Assembly: GCA_029556915.1 (NCBI GenBank) | Contig: JAKQIT010000088.1 | Location: forward strand, 1 to 64,000 | DNA: 64,000 bases | Direction: 5' to 3' | Origin: Pseudomonadota bacterium | GTDB taxonomy: Bacteria > Pseudomonadota > Gammaproteobacteria > Burkholderiales > Methylophilaceae | Shown here: positions 14,594 to 24,527 of the stretch, piece after piece | Position numbering within the stretch: the stretch's first letter is position 1 | Layout: each line of letters begins with the position of its first letter | The notes under the pieces: generated by a model | Seen by the model: the letters and a program-made list of their open reading frames with translations, nothing else | The model's database searches: none | What the model was told of the DNA's origin: nothing | Position numbers and translations under genes: made by a program

Positions 14594-17464
14594 ATGGACG
14601 ATATTAAATACGACAAAAACATTGACTACGGCACGCCAAATAGTGCTTCAACAAAGCCAATCACATTAACTATTGATGATAGGCAAGTCACTGTGCCCGA
14701 TGGTGTTTCAATTATGCATGCCGCCGCTGTGGCTGGTGTGATGGTGCCAAAATTATGTGCTACCGATAGCTTGGAGCCATTCGGCTCATGTCGCCTTTGC
14801 TTAGTCGAGATTGAAGGCCGCCGTGGCTACCCAGCTTCTTGTACCACGCCCGTGGCTGAAGGTTTAAAAATACATACGCAAACGCCAAAACTGGCTGATA
14901 TTCGCCGTGGCACGATGGAATTGTACATCTCAGATCATCCACTAGATTGCCTCACTTGCGCGACTAATGGCGATTGCGAGCTACAAGATATGGCGGGCGC
15001 TGTTGGCCTGCGCGAAGTGCGGTATGGTTATGAAGGTGAAAATCACCTTAAGTCAGTAAAAGATGAAAGTAATCCTTACTTTAGTTTTGATCCAAGCAAG
15101 TGTATTGTGTGCTCACGTTGCGTGCGCGCATGTGAAGAAACACAAGGTACGTTTGCGCTCACTATCTCAGGGCGTGGCTTTGAATCTAAAGTATCCGCGG
15201 GCATTACAGACTTTATGGAGTCTGAATGCGTTTCGTGTGGCGCTTGTGTGCAAGCTTGCCCAACGGCCACTTTGATAGAAAAAACCGTGATTGCCGCTGG
15301 TACGCCAGAACATTCAGTGACTACAACTTGTGCTTATTGCGGCGTAGGCTGTAGCTTTGATGCTGAAATGAAAGGCGAGGAAGTAGTCCGTATGACGCCA
15401 AGCAAGCAAGGCGGCGCAAATCATGGGCACTCATGTGTGAAAGGACGTTTTGCTTGGGGATATGCAACCCATCAAGACCGTATTACAACACCGATGATAC
15501 GCAAAAGTATTAAAGATGCTTGGCAACAAGTCAGCTGGGATGAGGCAATTAACTATGCGGCAAGTGAGCTGACGCGTATTAATCAGAAGTATGGCAAAGA
15601 TGCCATTGGTGGAATTACATCAAGCCGTTGTACCAATGAAGAAGTGTACGTTACACAAAAGTTGATTCGCGCAGTATTTGGCGTAAATAATGTGGATACT
15701 TGCGCACGTGTTTGTCATAGTCCAACAGGCTACGGCCTAAAGCAAACATTAGGTGAGTCTGCGGGTACGCAAACATTTGATTCTGTGATGCAATCAGATG
15801 TTATTTTTGTAATCGGTGCCAACCCAACCGATGGACACCCTGTATTCGCTAGCCAGATGAAACGCCGCTTGCGTGAAGGCGCAAAACTAATTGTGGCTGA
15901 TCCACGTGAGATTGATTTGGTTAATAACTCGCCGCATATTCGTGCGGACTATCATTTAAAATTGCGCCCAGGCACGAATGTAGCCTTGATTTCCGCATTA
16001 TCACATGTGATTGTGACTGAAGGCTTGGTAAAAGAAGATTTTGTTAAGGCGCGTTGTGAGTGGGATTCATATGTTGAATGGCGTGATTTTGTGGCTAAGT
16101 CAGAAAACTCACCAGAAAGCTTATCAAGCGAGTTAGGTATAGATGCAGAAACTATCCGAGCAGCGGCAAGGTTGTATGCAACTGGTGGAAATGCGGCGAT
16201 TTATTATGGCTTAGGCGTGACAGAACACTCTCAAGGCTCAACTACAGTCATGGGCATTGCCAACTTGGCGATGGCTACAGGTAATGTTGGCCGTGAAGGT
16301 GTGGGTGTGAATCCCTTGCGTGGTCAAAATAACGTACAAGGCTCATGCGATATGGGTTCTATGCCACATGAGTTCCCTGGCTATCGCCATGTGTCAGATG
16401 ATGCTACACGTGCTTTATTTGAGTCAGCTTGGGGAAAACCCCTAAGCAAAGAGCCTGGCTTGCGTATTCCAAATATGCTCGACCAAGCTTCAGAGGGAAG
16501 TTTTAAGGCATTGTATTGTGTGGGCGAGGATATAGTGCAATCAGACCCCAATACGCAGCATGTCACGCACGCCCTAGAGCAAATGGAGTGTGTGATTGTA
16601 CAAGACTTGTTCTTGAATGAAACCGCAATGTTTGCGCATGTATTTTTCCCAGGGGCTTCGTTTTTAGAAAAAAATGGCACATTTACCAATGCTGAACGTC
16701 GTATTTCACCTGTGAGACGTGTGATGGCGCCTAAAAATGGCATGGAAGATTGGCAGGTAACCGCAAAACTTTCTGCAGCTTTAGGTTACCCAATGAATTA
16801 CAGCCACGCATCTGAAATTATGGATGAAATAGCAACCTTAACGCCTACTTTTAAAGGTGTGAGCTTCAAAAAATTAGATGAACTTGGCAGTATTCAGTGG
16901 CCTTGCGATGATGAAAATCCTACAGGTACGCCGATTATGCATATTGATGAATTTGTGCGCGGTAAGGGTAAATTCTTTATTACGCAATACGTGCCGACCA
17001 CTGAAAAAGTAAATGCTAAATATCCGCTGATATTAACTACTGGCCGTATTTTGTCGCAATACAATGTAGGTGCGCAAACTCGCCGCACCAAAAACGTGGC
17101 TTGGCATAGTGAAGATATTGTGGAAATTCACCCACATGACGCAGAAGATCGCGGGATTAAGGACGGTGATTGGATAGGCGTTAAGAGCCGTGCGGGTGAA
17201 ACTGTTTTGCGAGCAAAGATAACTGAGCGTGTGCAAGTGGGCGTAGTTTATACGACATTTCACCACCCCGAGTCTGGCGCGAACGTGATTACCACCGAAA
17301 ATTCAGATTGGGCGACTAATTGCCCAGAGTTTAAAGTGACCGCAGTACAGGTTACGCGAGTGAATCAGCTTTCTGATTGGCAAAAGCACTATAAAACCTT
17401 TAGTGAGGCGCAGTTGGCTTATGCGGGTAGAGATTTAGAAGCTGCCAAAATTGAGCTTAATTGA
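14594..17464 (+). CDS. fdsA: NAD-dependent formate dehydrogenase alpha (catalytic) subunit FdsA
   Basis: 956 residues. In order: a [2Fe-2S] ferredoxin domain (GSCRLCLVEIEGRRGYPASC), the HPLDCLTCATNGDCELQ cluster site, two [4Fe-4S] ferredoxin motifs (CIVCSRCVRAC and CVSCGACVQAC), then a molybdopterin oxidoreductase domain beginning TTCAYCGVGCSFDAEM. The catalytic metal ligand is Cys374 in RVCHSPTGYG, encoded by TGT and not by a selenocysteine TGA. The C-terminal domain binds the bis-MGD cofactor. It oxidises formate to CO2 in the cytoplasm. Molybdenum rather than tungsten is inferred from the neighbouring Moco genes. It overlaps fdhD by 14 bases. Confidence 0.95.
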   Translation: MDDIKYDKNIDYGTPNSASTKPITLTIDDRQVTVPDGVSIMHAAAVAGVMVPKLCATDSLEPFGSCRLCLVEIEGRRGYPASCTTPVAEGLKIHTQTPKLADIRRGTMELYISDHPLDCLTCATNGDCELQDMAGAVGLREVRYGYEGENHLKSVKDESNPYFSFDPSKCIVCSRCVRACEETQGTFALTISGRGFESKVSAGITDFMESECVSCGACVQACPTATLIEKTVIAAGTPEHSVTTTCAYCGVGCSFDAEMKGEEVVRMTPSKQGGANHGHSCVKGRFAWGYATHQDRITTPMIRKSIKDAWQQVSWDEAINYAASELTRINQKYGKDAIGGITSSRCTNEEVYVTQKLIRAVFGVNNVDTCARVCHSPTGYGLKQTLGESAGTQTFDSVMQSDVIFVIGANPTDGHPVFASQMKRRLREGAKLIVADPREIDLVNNSPHIRADYHLKLRPGTNVALISALSHVIVTEGLVKEDFVKARCEWDSYVEWRDFVAKSENSPESLSSELGIDAETIRAAARLYATGGNAAIYYGLGVTEHSQGSTTVMGIANLAMATGNVGREGVGVNPLRGQNNVQGSCDMGSMPHEFPGYRHVSDDATRALFESAWGKPLSKEPGLRIPNMLDQASEGSFKALYCVGEDIVQSDPNTQHVTHALEQMECVIVQDLFLNETAMFAHVFFPGASFLEKNGTFTNAERRISPVRRVMAPKNGMEDWQVTAKLSAALGYPMNYSHASEIMDEIATLTPTFKGVSFKKLDELGSIQWPCDDENPTGTPIMHIDEFVRGKGKFFITQYVPTTEKVNAKYPLILTTGRILSQYNVGAQTRRTKNVAWHSEDIVEIHPHDAEDRGIKDGDWIGVKSRAGETVLRAKITERVQVGVVYTTFHHPESGANVITTENSDWATNCPEFKVTAVQVTRVNQLSDWQKHYKTFSEAQLAYAGRDLEAAKIELN

Positions 17465-18290
17465 TGAAAAAGCACCGCAAATTGCGGTGCTGGATGTGTC
17501 GCTGAGTACTTTTAATGTTGCGCAGTGGCAAAGTGGTGATGTCGTAAAAACAGAAGATTTTTTGGCTGAAGAAACACCGATAGCCTTAATTTACAACGGT
17601 GTTTCGCATGCTGTGATGCTGGCAACAGCACAAGATTTAGAAGATTTTGCACTGGGATTTTCATTGTCAGAGGGCATACTGCAGCACGCAAGTGAGCTTT
17701 ATGAGGTGGAAATTAAAACGCAATCAAATGGTATAGAAGTTCATTGTGAAATAGCAAGTGAGCGTTTTGCGAAATTAAAAGAACATCGCCGTACTTTAGC
17801 GGGAAAAACAGGCTGCGGGCTTTGCGGCGCAGAAAACTTAGCTCAGGCAATGCGTTACCCTGCTGTGCTAAAGCGCCAGCAAAAGTTTGAAGTTAGTGCA
17901 ATAGCAAAAGGTTTACAGGGTATTAAAGCGCATCAAGTCTTGCAGCAAAAAACGGGTGCAACGCATGCCAGCGCCTATGCGTTGGCAGACGGTGAAGTGG
18001 TATTAGTGCGTGAGGATGTGGGCAGGCATAATGCGCTAGATAAGTTAATTGGTGCCTTAGCCAAAGCTAAGCTAGATAAAAATGGTTTTATCATTACAAC
18101 CAGTCGTGCGAGTTTTGAAATGGTGCAAAAAACAGCCAGTGCAGGGGTGAGCATGTTAGTAGCGGTTTCAGCCCCCACAGGCCTAGCAGCGCGAGTAGCA
18201 ACAGCGTGTGGACTTACTTTGGTAGGGTTTGCATGTGAAAGCAGATTTGTGGTGTACAGCTTTGCTGAAAATGTATTAACAGAAAAATAG
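17451..18290 (+). CDS. fdhD: Formate dehydrogenase accessory sulfurtransferase FdhD/FdsC
   Basis: 279 residues. The sulfur-transfer Cys motif GKTGCGLCGAENL is near residue 122, and REDVGRHNALDKLIGAL near residue 187 is a strong family signature. FdhD moves sulfur from IscS to the Mo-bis-MGD cofactor, which makes formate dehydrogenase active. It overlaps the end of fdsA, consistent with the fdsGBACD order known in Cupriavidus and other proteobacteria, and is followed 11 bases later by fdsD. Confidence 0.92.
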   Translation: MSLIDEKAPQIAVLDVSLSTFNVAQWQSGDVVKTEDFLAEETPIALIYNGVSHAVMLATAQDLEDFALGFSLSEGILQHASELYEVEIKTQSNGIEVHCEIASERFAKLKEHRRTLAGKTGCGLCGAENLAQAMRYPAVLKRQQKFEVSAIAKGLQGIKAHQVLQQKTGATHASAYALADGEVVLVREDVGRHNALDKLIGALAKAKLDKNGFIITTSRASFEMVQKTASAGVSMLVAVSAPTGLAARVATACGLTLVGFACESRFVVYSFAENVLTEK

Positions 18291-18301
18291 AGTCAAATAT
18301 T

Positions 18302-18517
18302 ATGGATATTCAACGCTTAGTGACGATGGCCAATCAAATTGGGGATTTTTATGAGTCCTACCCAAATCAAAGCCATGCTCAGCAAGATATTGCAGGGCAT
18401 TTAAATAAATTTTGGGCATTGCCAATGCGCAAACAAATTGCAGAATACGTGCGGCAAGATGGTGCTGGGCTTCACGCGCAAGTGGTAAGCGCAATAAAAT
18501 TGCACTTGCAAGTTTAA
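18302..18517 (+). CDS. fdsD: Formate dehydrogenase delta subunit FdsD
   Basis: 71 residues, a normal size for this small cytoplasmic subunit. It has the family pattern: N-terminal LVTMANQIGDFYES, then HLNKFWALPMRKQI and a C-terminal helix. It is needed for assembly or activity of the soluble NAD-dependent formate dehydrogenase. Last gene of the operon. No canonical T-run terminator follows, only repeat copy 2 about 160 bases on. Confidence 0.87.
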   Translation: MDIQRLVTMANQIGDFYESYPNQSHAQQDIAGHLNKFWALPMRKQIAEYVRQDGAGLHAQVVSAIKLHLQV

Positions 18518-18670
18518 TTAGTTATCAATTGCCATTTTCAACATGTTATACAAGGACATGGCTGATACTCTTCTGCCTTTTGTTGTATTTAGCGTTGCGC
18601 GCTGAATTTTATTCAGCACATTTCTTTTTAATTCCCTAGGAATGCTTTAAAAATTAGTTATTTCACATTT

Positions 18671-18745
18671 AAAAACACCCGAGAAAAAATAATGCCTCTG
18701 CAAGCCAGTATCCATGCGGCTTACATGGCATCAAAATGAAGTTGT
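18671..18745 (-). repeat. Dispersed hairpin repeat, copy 2
   Basis: Reverse orientation relative to copy 1: the tail ACACCCGAGAAAA comes first, then the core with AAGCCAGTATCCATGCGGCTT. The right arm is degenerate (ACATGGCATC). It lies in the 326-bp gap between the convergent fdsD and GT39-like genes. The rest of that gap holds no credible gene or terminator. Confidence 0.75.
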
Positions 18746-18843
18746 GGTTTTTTTATGTGAAATAGGCTTTATATTTAATGTATTTTAGCGCTTGGTTTTG
18801 AGTAAATTTTTGCTAGATAAACGCTTAAATTTACATATGGAAT

Positions 18844-20505
18844 TTAGCCATTTTCAGAGATACGCTTAAATAATCTAAAACCTTCTTTTCTATCAGCGTT
18901 ACGTCGCCCCGCCCAAATCTTTTGCCATTCGGTGCCTGGCTGCATAATGCCATTGCCTTTTGTGTCTTGCAAAAGATAAAAATCGCAATTCAAAGTTTGA
19001 CTACCTTCAAACGGTATAAGCGTGATGTTGGTGTGGTAGTTAAGCAATAGCCTTTGGTGCAATCCAACATTTAAGCTGTTTATACACTGATAATTTTTAG
19101 GTAACGCAAGTTGCATGTTGGTAAAAGCTTGTTGGTAACTTTTGGCAGAATCTATCATTGGTAGCCATAAAGTCATCAGCAAAACCCAGCTAAACGTCAT
19201 GCCAACAGCCCAGTTAGTGACGCTGGATTTATTCGTTTGCTTGGCGCGGATGCAAACAAAAGCCCAAATGAGTGTCATGAGCAACGCTAAGGCCAGCGCC
19301 ACCCAATTAAAAGCAAGTCCATCTAGCCCAGATAAAAACTGCATTCTTTCTTTTAATTTTGCAGGAAAATCTGTGAGCATGGCAAACCATCCCAGCCAGA
19401 TTAAGCCGCCAATAATGCCAAACAGCAACACACCAAACCAATTTAAAGCAGCAGCGAAGCCTCTTTTAAGATGCTCCACACTGCCTGCACCTAGCGCCAC
19501 TAAAGGAAGTAGCAGAGGCATAGCACTGATGTCTTTTGCGCTGGCACATAATCCTAAAAATGTTAAGCAACAGATAAAAAACACGAGAGTTAGTTGAAAT
19601 TTAGGTTTGATGAGCAGTTGATAGCGGTAATGCCACAAGCCCAAAAGCGCTAATGGCAACGCTGGCCAAGCGTACCAAACCAAAATGCGCGCAAAATAAA
19701 GATGGTTGGAAAACTGAAAAATATCAAATTGTACTTGCCACCAATTAGCATAAAGCGCAGGGTTTGTTTGTTGCAGCGCTATTAACCATGCCGCAATCGG
19801 CACACTGGCAAAAGCGAGTGAAGACGTTAAAAATTTGCTATAACTACTACTGCGCCAAGCGCTAAATATAAGTGGCAACACAATAGCGGTGCTGAGCAAA
19901 ATGAGCAACGGTAGGATGCCATAAGATAAAAAGCCAGAGGCTAACGCTGCACCAAACAAGCCACTGGCACGCCAAGGGCGACGCTTACTAAGGGCAAGCG
20001 CATAAAAGCCAGTAGCAAGGCTGGTAAGGTGCGCCACCTCAATGTTTAAGCTGTGCGCATTAAGCACCAAGCCTATCGTGCCAATCATAATAAACGTGGC
20101 ATGGCGGCCAACACCTTGCGACCACATTTCGCGCCCCGTCATGCCCACCATAAGAAGCATGATGGAAAGCCAAATCGCGTTAATTAATCTTGCGCCGTCA
20201 TGGATGTCTAATATTGGTGACAACAAAAATGCACTCGCCGCAGCAGTTAAATAATAAAGTGGGGGCGACTCAAGCGTGTGAACACTATGTGGTAAAGGGG
20301 CAATAAAACTGCCGTCATTGAGCATGCCATGTACGATGCTAATGCTGGATGATTCTAGTGGCTTCCATGGGCTGTGGCCAATAAGACCAAGCAAAATCCA
20401 AATGGCGCATAATGCGAGCAATAATTGTGTTTTTACACCTTCACCCACGCGTGCACGCGGGGCGGACATATTGCCTTGCCAGTCGTGATCTAATTGAAAA
20501 CGCAT
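18844..20505 (-). CDS. ArnT/GT39-like integral membrane glycosyltransferase-family protein
   Basis: 553 residues with about 11-12 hydrophobic segments. The N-terminal region resembles GT39/ArnT enzymes, which transfer sugars from polyprenyl-phosphate donors at the outer face of the inner membrane; the SPPLYYLTAAASAFLL segment matches the K/S-PPLYYW motif. The acidic DE-x-R motif that normally carries the catalytic Asp appears as ESSSISIVHGML here, so activity is uncertain. An internal ATG at 20469 with AAGG just upstream is an alternative start. It stands alone between fdsD and rpmE2. Confidence 0.65.
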   Translation of the reverse strand: MRFQLDHDWQGNMSAPRARVGEGVKTQLLLALCAIWILLGLIGHSPWKPLESSSISIVHGMLNDGSFIAPLPHSVHTLESPPLYYLTAAASAFLLSPILDIHDGARLINAIWLSIMLLMVGMTGREMWSQGVGRHATFIMIGTIGLVLNAHSLNIEVAHLTSLATGFYALALSKRRPWRASGLFGAALASGFLSYGILPLLILLSTAIVLPLIFSAWRSSSYSKFLTSSLAFASVPIAAWLIALQQTNPALYANWWQVQFDIFQFSNHLYFARILVWYAWPALPLALLGLWHYRYQLLIKPKFQLTLVFFICCLTFLGLCASAKDISAMPLLLPLVALGAGSVEHLKRGFAAALNWFGVLLFGIIGGLIWLGWFAMLTDFPAKLKERMQFLSGLDGLAFNWVALALALLMTLIWAFVCIRAKQTNKSSVTNWAVGMTFSWVLLMTLWLPMIDSAKSYQQAFTNMQLALPKNYQCINSLNVGLHQRLLLNYHTNITLIPFEGSQTLNCDFYLLQDTKGNGIMQPGTEWQKIWAGRRNADRKEGFRLFKRISENG

Positions 20506-20577
20506 GATTTAATTATTGGTTATGCAGTGATGCTAATTCTAACTGATTGTCTCTTGAACAGAGCCAATATAATGCAG

Positions 20578-20611
20578 TAAAAAAATAAAAAAGGCAGCAT
20601 AAAGCTGCCTT
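20578..20611 (-). terminator. Rho-independent terminator after rpmE2
   Basis: Read on the minus strand, an 8-bp GC-rich stem (20604-20611 with 20591-20598, 5-nt loop) is followed by a long T run through 20578. It lies 18 bases after the rpmE2 stop. Confidence 0.85.
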
Positions 20612-20629
20612 AGCAATATCATTGTGCGA

Positions 20630-20872
20630 CTACATGCCGTATTTTTTACGGAATTTATCCACGCGACCAGCGGTATCTAAAATCATTTGTTTGCCAGTGT
20701 AAAATGGGTGAGATTTTGAAGAAACTTCAATTTTAACCAATGGATATTCTTTACCGTCAGTCCATTTAATGGTGTCTTTTGCGGCAATGGTTGAACGTGT
20801 TAAAAAGCTAAAGTCAGCGCCGATGTCTTGAAAAACAACTTCGCGATATTCTGGGTGAATTCCATCTTTCAT
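20630..20872 (-). CDS. rpmE2: Ribosomal protein bL31, type B (zinc-free)
   Basis: 80 residues. It starts [16 protein letters not shown] and has the type B insertion with [12 protein letters not shown] and [10 protein letters not shown]. The four zinc-binding Cys of type A L31 are absent. A GAGG site lies 9 bases upstream of the start. Position next to rho is the common proteobacterial arrangement. A strong terminator follows. Confidence 0.95.
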   Translation of the reverse strand: MKDGIHPEYREVVFQDIGADFSFLTRSTIAAKDTIKWTDGKEYPLVKIEVSSKSHPFYTGKQMILDTAGRVDKFRKKYGM

Positions 20873-20975
20873 TTGGTAAGCCTCAATGTTTGCCGAATGA
20901 TACGGCAGGTTTATTAAAATAGCCGCGTATTATATTGATTTTTAAGTGCTTAAGCAAGAATAATCAGCATTAAAA

Positions 20976-21049
20976 ACACACATCATCTTTTAGATGTCCT
21001 ACAAGCGGCCTAGAATGCGGCTTCCAGAGCAACTAAAATTTCACGTGTG
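20976..21049 (-). repeat. Dispersed hairpin repeat, copy 3 (divergent)
   Basis: GCGGCTTCCAGAGC and CATCATCTTTTAGATGTCC match the family, but the left arm is altered (ACAAGCGGCC) and the tail is reduced to TTTCACGTGTG. It lies between the rho stop and the rpmE2 start. The most degraded of the eight copies. Confidence 0.6.
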
Positions 21050-21056
21050 TTATAAG

Positions 21057-22316
21057 TTACCCGCGACGCATGCTTTCAAAAAAGTCTGCATTGTTTTTAG
21101 TCGATTTAATTTTGTCCAGCAAGAATTCCATCGCTTCAATATCATCCATTGGGTAAAGCAATTTACGAAGCACCCAAATTTTCTGTAACACATCTTTTTC
21201 GATAAGTAATTCTTCGCGGCGCGTACCAGATTTATTAACGTTGATGGCTGGATATTGGCGTTTTTCCGCCATTTTACGGTCAAGATGGATTTCCATATTA
21301 CCCGTACCCTTGAACTCTTCGTAAATCACGTCATCCATGCGTGAGCCAGTATCCACCAGTGCTGTAGCGATGATGGTGAGTGAGCCACCTTCTTCTACGT
21401 TACGTGCGGCACCAAAAAAACGTTTTGGGCGTTGTAAAGCATTTGCATCCACGCCACCTGTTAACACTTTGCCCGATGACGGAATGACTGTATTGTAGGC
21501 ACGAGCCAGGCGCGTGATAGAGTCCAGCAAAATGACAACATCTTTTTTGTGTTCAACTAAGCGTTTGGCTTTCTCTAGCACCATTTCCGCTACTTGCACA
21601 TGGCGTGTAGCAGGCTCATCGAAAGTGGAAGCAACGACTTCGCCTTTGACTGAGCGCGTCATTTCGGTCACCTCTTCAGGGCGCTCATCAATCAATAATA
21701 CAATTAAAATCACATCGGGGTGATTGGCGGTAATGGCATGGGCAATATTTTGCATCATCACCGTTTTACCACTTTTGGGACTTGCAACTAGCAACCCGCG
21801 CTGACCTTTACCAATTGGCGCAATCATATCAATTACGCGGCTGGTAATATTCTCTGTGCCTTTTATATCACGCTCTAAAGTAAGTGGAATTGTCGGGAAA
21901 AGGGGCGTTAAGTTTTCAAATAAAATCTTATGTTTGGTGTTTTCAGGCGCTTCACCATTAACGCTATCCACTTTTACTAATGCAAAATAACGTTCGCCAT
22001 CTTTAGGAATACGAATTTCACCCTGAATGCTATCGCCAGTATGTAGGTTAAAACGGCGGATTTGCGAGGGAGAAACGTAAATGTCATCAGGCCCAGCTAA
22101 ATATGAGGTGTCAGGTGAGCGCAAAAAGCCAAATCCATCCTGCAACACCTCGAGCGTGCCATCGCCAAAAATACTTTCGCCCTTTTTTGCTTTATTTTTC
22201 AATATTGCAAAAATCAAATCTTGCTTGCGCATTCGGCTCGCATTTTCAATTTCGCTAGAAATTGCCATTTCAACTAATTGTGTAACGGGTAGATGTTTAA
22301 GTTCGGATAAGTGCAT
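21057..22316 (-). CDS. rho: Transcription termination factor Rho
   Basis: 419 residues, standard length. The N-terminal Rho domain ([17 protein letters not shown]) is followed by a cold-shock RNA-binding domain ([18 protein letters not shown]) and an ATPase domain with Walker [17 protein letters not shown] near residue 178 and [16 protein letters not shown] near residue 261. It is the RNA-dependent hexameric helicase that ends transcription. Located downstream of trxA and upstream of rpmE2. Confidence 0.97.
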   Translation of the reverse strand: MHLSELKHLPVTQLVEMAISSEIENASRMRKQDLIFAILKNKAKKGESIFGDGTLEVLQDGFGFLRSPDTSYLAGPDDIYVSPSQIRRFNLHTGDSIQGEIRIPKDGERYFALVKVDSVNGEAPENTKHKILFENLTPLFPTIPLTLERDIKGTENITSRVIDMIAPIGKGQRGLLVASPKSGKTVMMQNIAHAITANHPDVILIVLLIDERPEEVTEMTRSVKGEVVASTFDEPATRHVQVAEMVLEKAKRLVEHKKDVVILLDSITRLARAYNTVIPSSGKVLTGGVDANALQRPKRFFGAARNVEEGGSLTIIATALVDTGSRMDDVIYEEFKGTGNMEIHLDRKMAEKRQYPAINVNKSGTRREELLIEKDVLQKIWVLRKLLYPMDDIEAMEFLLDKIKSTKNNADFFESMRRG

Positions 22317-22436
22317 GAAAGCTCGCTAGGGCAAGAGTTTTGAGGAAGTTGAAGCTAAGTAGATGAAAAATCAGAATAAAAATTAATGGTCTTAAGGTTA
22401 GACGAAAATTAAATTTTGGAATTTTGGCAAGAAATG

Positions 22437-22476
22437 CTTGGTTTTACCTGTTAAATCTAACGGTCATAAAACCAAG
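22437..22476 (-). promoter_or_regulatory. Long-loop inverted repeat in the rho leader
   Basis: A perfect 10-bp inverted repeat (CTTGGTTTTA at 22437-22446 and its complement at 22467-22476, 20-nt loop) lies in the 191-bp gap between trxA and rho. There is no T run, so it is not an ordinary terminator for trxA. Rho is autoregulated through its leader in other bacteria, so an attenuation element is possible; this is inference. Confidence 0.35.
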
Positions 22477-22507
22477 CTTGGTACTTATTACGATAAGAGT
22501 AATCGGT

Positions 22508-22834
22508 TTAGAGGTTGCTGTCAATAAAAGCGGTTAATTGTGATTTTGACAATGCTCCCACTTTAGTAGCCTCAACATTACCATTTTTAAATAACATCAG
22601 TGTTGGGATGCCACGAATGCCATATTTAGGTGGTGTTTGATTATTGTCGTCAATGTTAAGCTTGCCGATTTTTAAGCGACCGGCATATTCTTTAGAGATT
22701 TCGTCTAGGATAGGTGCAATCATTTTGCAAGGGCCACACCATTCTGCCCAATAGTCAACTAAAACAGGCAGTTGCGATTGCAGGACTTCCTGCTCAAAGC
22801 TTGCATCGCTTAAATATGTAATATGTTCGCTCAT
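22508..22834 (-). CDS. trxA: Thioredoxin 1
   Basis: 108 residues. The active site [10 protein letters not shown] is near residue 32-41, cis-Pro in [14 protein letters not shown] near residue 75. General dithiol reductant in the cytoplasm and probable partner of the Bcp-type peroxiredoxin. A GAGG site lies 6 bases upstream of the start. The trxA-rho order is common in betaproteobacteria. Confidence 0.95.
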   Translation of the reverse strand: MSEHITYLSDASFEQEVLQSQLPVLVDYWAEWCGPCKMIAPILDEISKEYAGRLKIGKLNIDDNNQTPPKYGIRGIPTLMLFKNGNVEATKVGALSKSQLTAFIDSNL

Positions 22835-22909
22835 AAAAACCTCTTTTATAAATAATGCTTAAAATGTTAAGTGTCTATCGTAACTAAAAAACTGGCTTTA
22901 GTGAAGTGC

Positions 22910-24424
22910 TTACCCAATTAAATCGTATTGTATTTGTTCAAATAGATGTGTGCGCTCTACACATTTAGTCATGATGGCGTAGTTAGTTTCATTGCCAATA
23001 TTAAGTGCAACTTTTCGTGATGCCTCAAAGCTGCCTCGAGGGACGATAATGCTTGCGCCAACTTTATTAGCGGCTATAGGCGCAATTGTAATAACAGGCT
23101 CATCATAATCACGCTTATCAATACGTGCAGAAGCACTTTTTATTTGAGGCGCAATGAGTTGCACGCCTATGTCAAGTTTGTCTCGTGCGCCACAATTTGC
23201 CCAGCGCACCACGCCAAGCGACCAGTGTTTTTCGGATTTGGTTTTGATGGCAATTAAGCTGCCAATTTGGATGTTCTTTTCAGCAGTTGGATGGCGGCGC
23301 AAAGCAATGCCTGTGGCACTAATGTTCAGTATTTGCCAACGCGATGGTAACAAGGGCTTAGCTTCATTGTTGAATGCAGATGTCATGTTGGCGCTGAGGT
23401 GAATTGCCGCAATACCTGCAACCAACTCTAAATCCCCATTTTTTGCCAATCTTCTAAATACCCGTTTTGGTGGAATACCCCAGTGCTTAATTAAATGGGT
23501 GAGTAAATCCATTTCATTGTCGCGACTTTCGCTTGCTAATTGGTTGTTTTGTAAGCGATTTAATTGGGAATGCAAGGCTTTTACTAAATCGATAGTCAGC
23601 AATAAAATGTCAGTTGCTGGGTCAGGAAAAGCTTGCTGCTTGTTGTAAGCAATGGGCGGCTCATTTGACTGCAAATGAATAATAAAAGAAGCTGCTGGCG
23701 AATCAAGCGGTGCAACAGCTGATATGTGCGCCTTGCTCAAATGTGCGGCCAATAGCTCAACGGTGTAACGAATATTTCTGGGCGATAAACGCTGTGTATC
23801 CGCCAAAAATATGAGCATGGCCTGTTTGTAGGTGTTTTCAATGGAGGGGGCGATGGCCTGGTTTTTATTTTTAGCAACTTTGGTTTCGCTGTCGTGCTGT
23901 ATGCCAAGTTGCACCGCGCAAAAATAAAGCTGGTGCAAATCACTCCACACATGGTTAGGCGGTGTGGTGTAGGTTTGGTAGTGTGTTAAGGCATATTCGG
24001 TGATGGCTTGCATAGCACTTTGTATGCAATGAGCAGCGGTTTTGTTGGATTTAATGAGTTGGTTTTGCAAATCAACAAAGGCCAATTTATAACCGTAGCC
24101 AAGCTCAAGCCATAATGATTCCACCATATTGGCAGCCGCTTTCACTTGACCATCCAGCGGTAGGGTTGCGCTGATATATTTTTCTGACAAAATTTCGGCG
24201 AGTCTCATCACCACGGGGCGATAAAGGTCTAACACTTGAACTCTATTACTAGGCGCAACTTTTTGACGATTGAGTTCGACAAGTTGACGTTGCAGACTAG
24301 AGGAGCCAACTTGAATCGATTGCGCTTGTAGGTTTTCTAAAAATGCGGCAAGTTTCTGCGGACGCGTCTCAGCCACAATGACAGGATTATCTTTTAAAAC
24401 AGGTAAATGAAGTGCTATCGCCAT
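22910..24424 (-). CDS. Uncharacterised protein with C-terminal PilZ-like domain
   Basis: 504 residues, mostly helical and without signal or membrane segments. The C-terminal part around residue 370-440 (WQILNISATGIALRR, then WSLGVVRWANCGARDKLDIG) resembles a PilZ domain: N-x-S-x-x-G is present, but the preceding R-x-x-x-R that binds cyclic di-GMP is not obvious. Large PilZ-bearing proteins of this layout occur in betaproteobacteria without known function. It lies upstream of trxA (75-bp gap) on the same strand. A cyclic di-GMP role is possible but binding may be lost. Confidence 0.6.
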   Translation of the reverse strand: MAIALHLPVLKDNPVIVAETRPQKLAAFLENLQAQSIQVGSSSLQRQLVELNRQKVAPSNRVQVLDLYRPVVMRLAEILSEKYISATLPLDGQVKAAANMVESLWLELGYGYKLAFVDLQNQLIKSNKTAAHCIQSAMQAITEYALTHYQTYTTPPNHVWSDLHQLYFCAVQLGIQHDSETKVAKNKNQAIAPSIENTYKQAMLIFLADTQRLSPRNIRYTVELLAAHLSKAHISAVAPLDSPAASFIIHLQSNEPPIAYNKQQAFPDPATDILLLTIDLVKALHSQLNRLQNNQLASESRDNEMDLLTHLIKHWGIPPKRVFRRLAKNGDLELVAGIAAIHLSANMTSAFNNEAKPLLPSRWQILNISATGIALRRHPTAEKNIQIGSLIAIKTKSEKHWSLGVVRWANCGARDKLDIGVQLIAPQIKSASARIDKRDYDEPVITIAPIAANKVGASIIVPRGSFEASRKVALNIGNETNYAIMTKCVERTHLFEQIQYDLIG

Positions 24425-24527
24425 AGTGAGTGCTAACTTAAATAGTAGAAAAGTGTGAAAACAATATTTTACGATAATGTTATTCGCATCACTATGATAA
24501 CTACTTTAAAAATAGAAAGAAACTGCT

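Noticed and set aside
15700-15720. Possible selenocysteine site in FdsA
   Set aside because: The catalytic position is a TGT Cys codon; there is no in-frame TGA.
18412-18639. 75-codon plus-strand ORF after fdsD
   Set aside because: It overlaps fdsD in another frame, and its 3' part is AT-rich with poor coding character.
20994-21188. 64-codon plus-strand ORF
   Set aside because: It begins in repeat copy 3 and runs antisense through rho.
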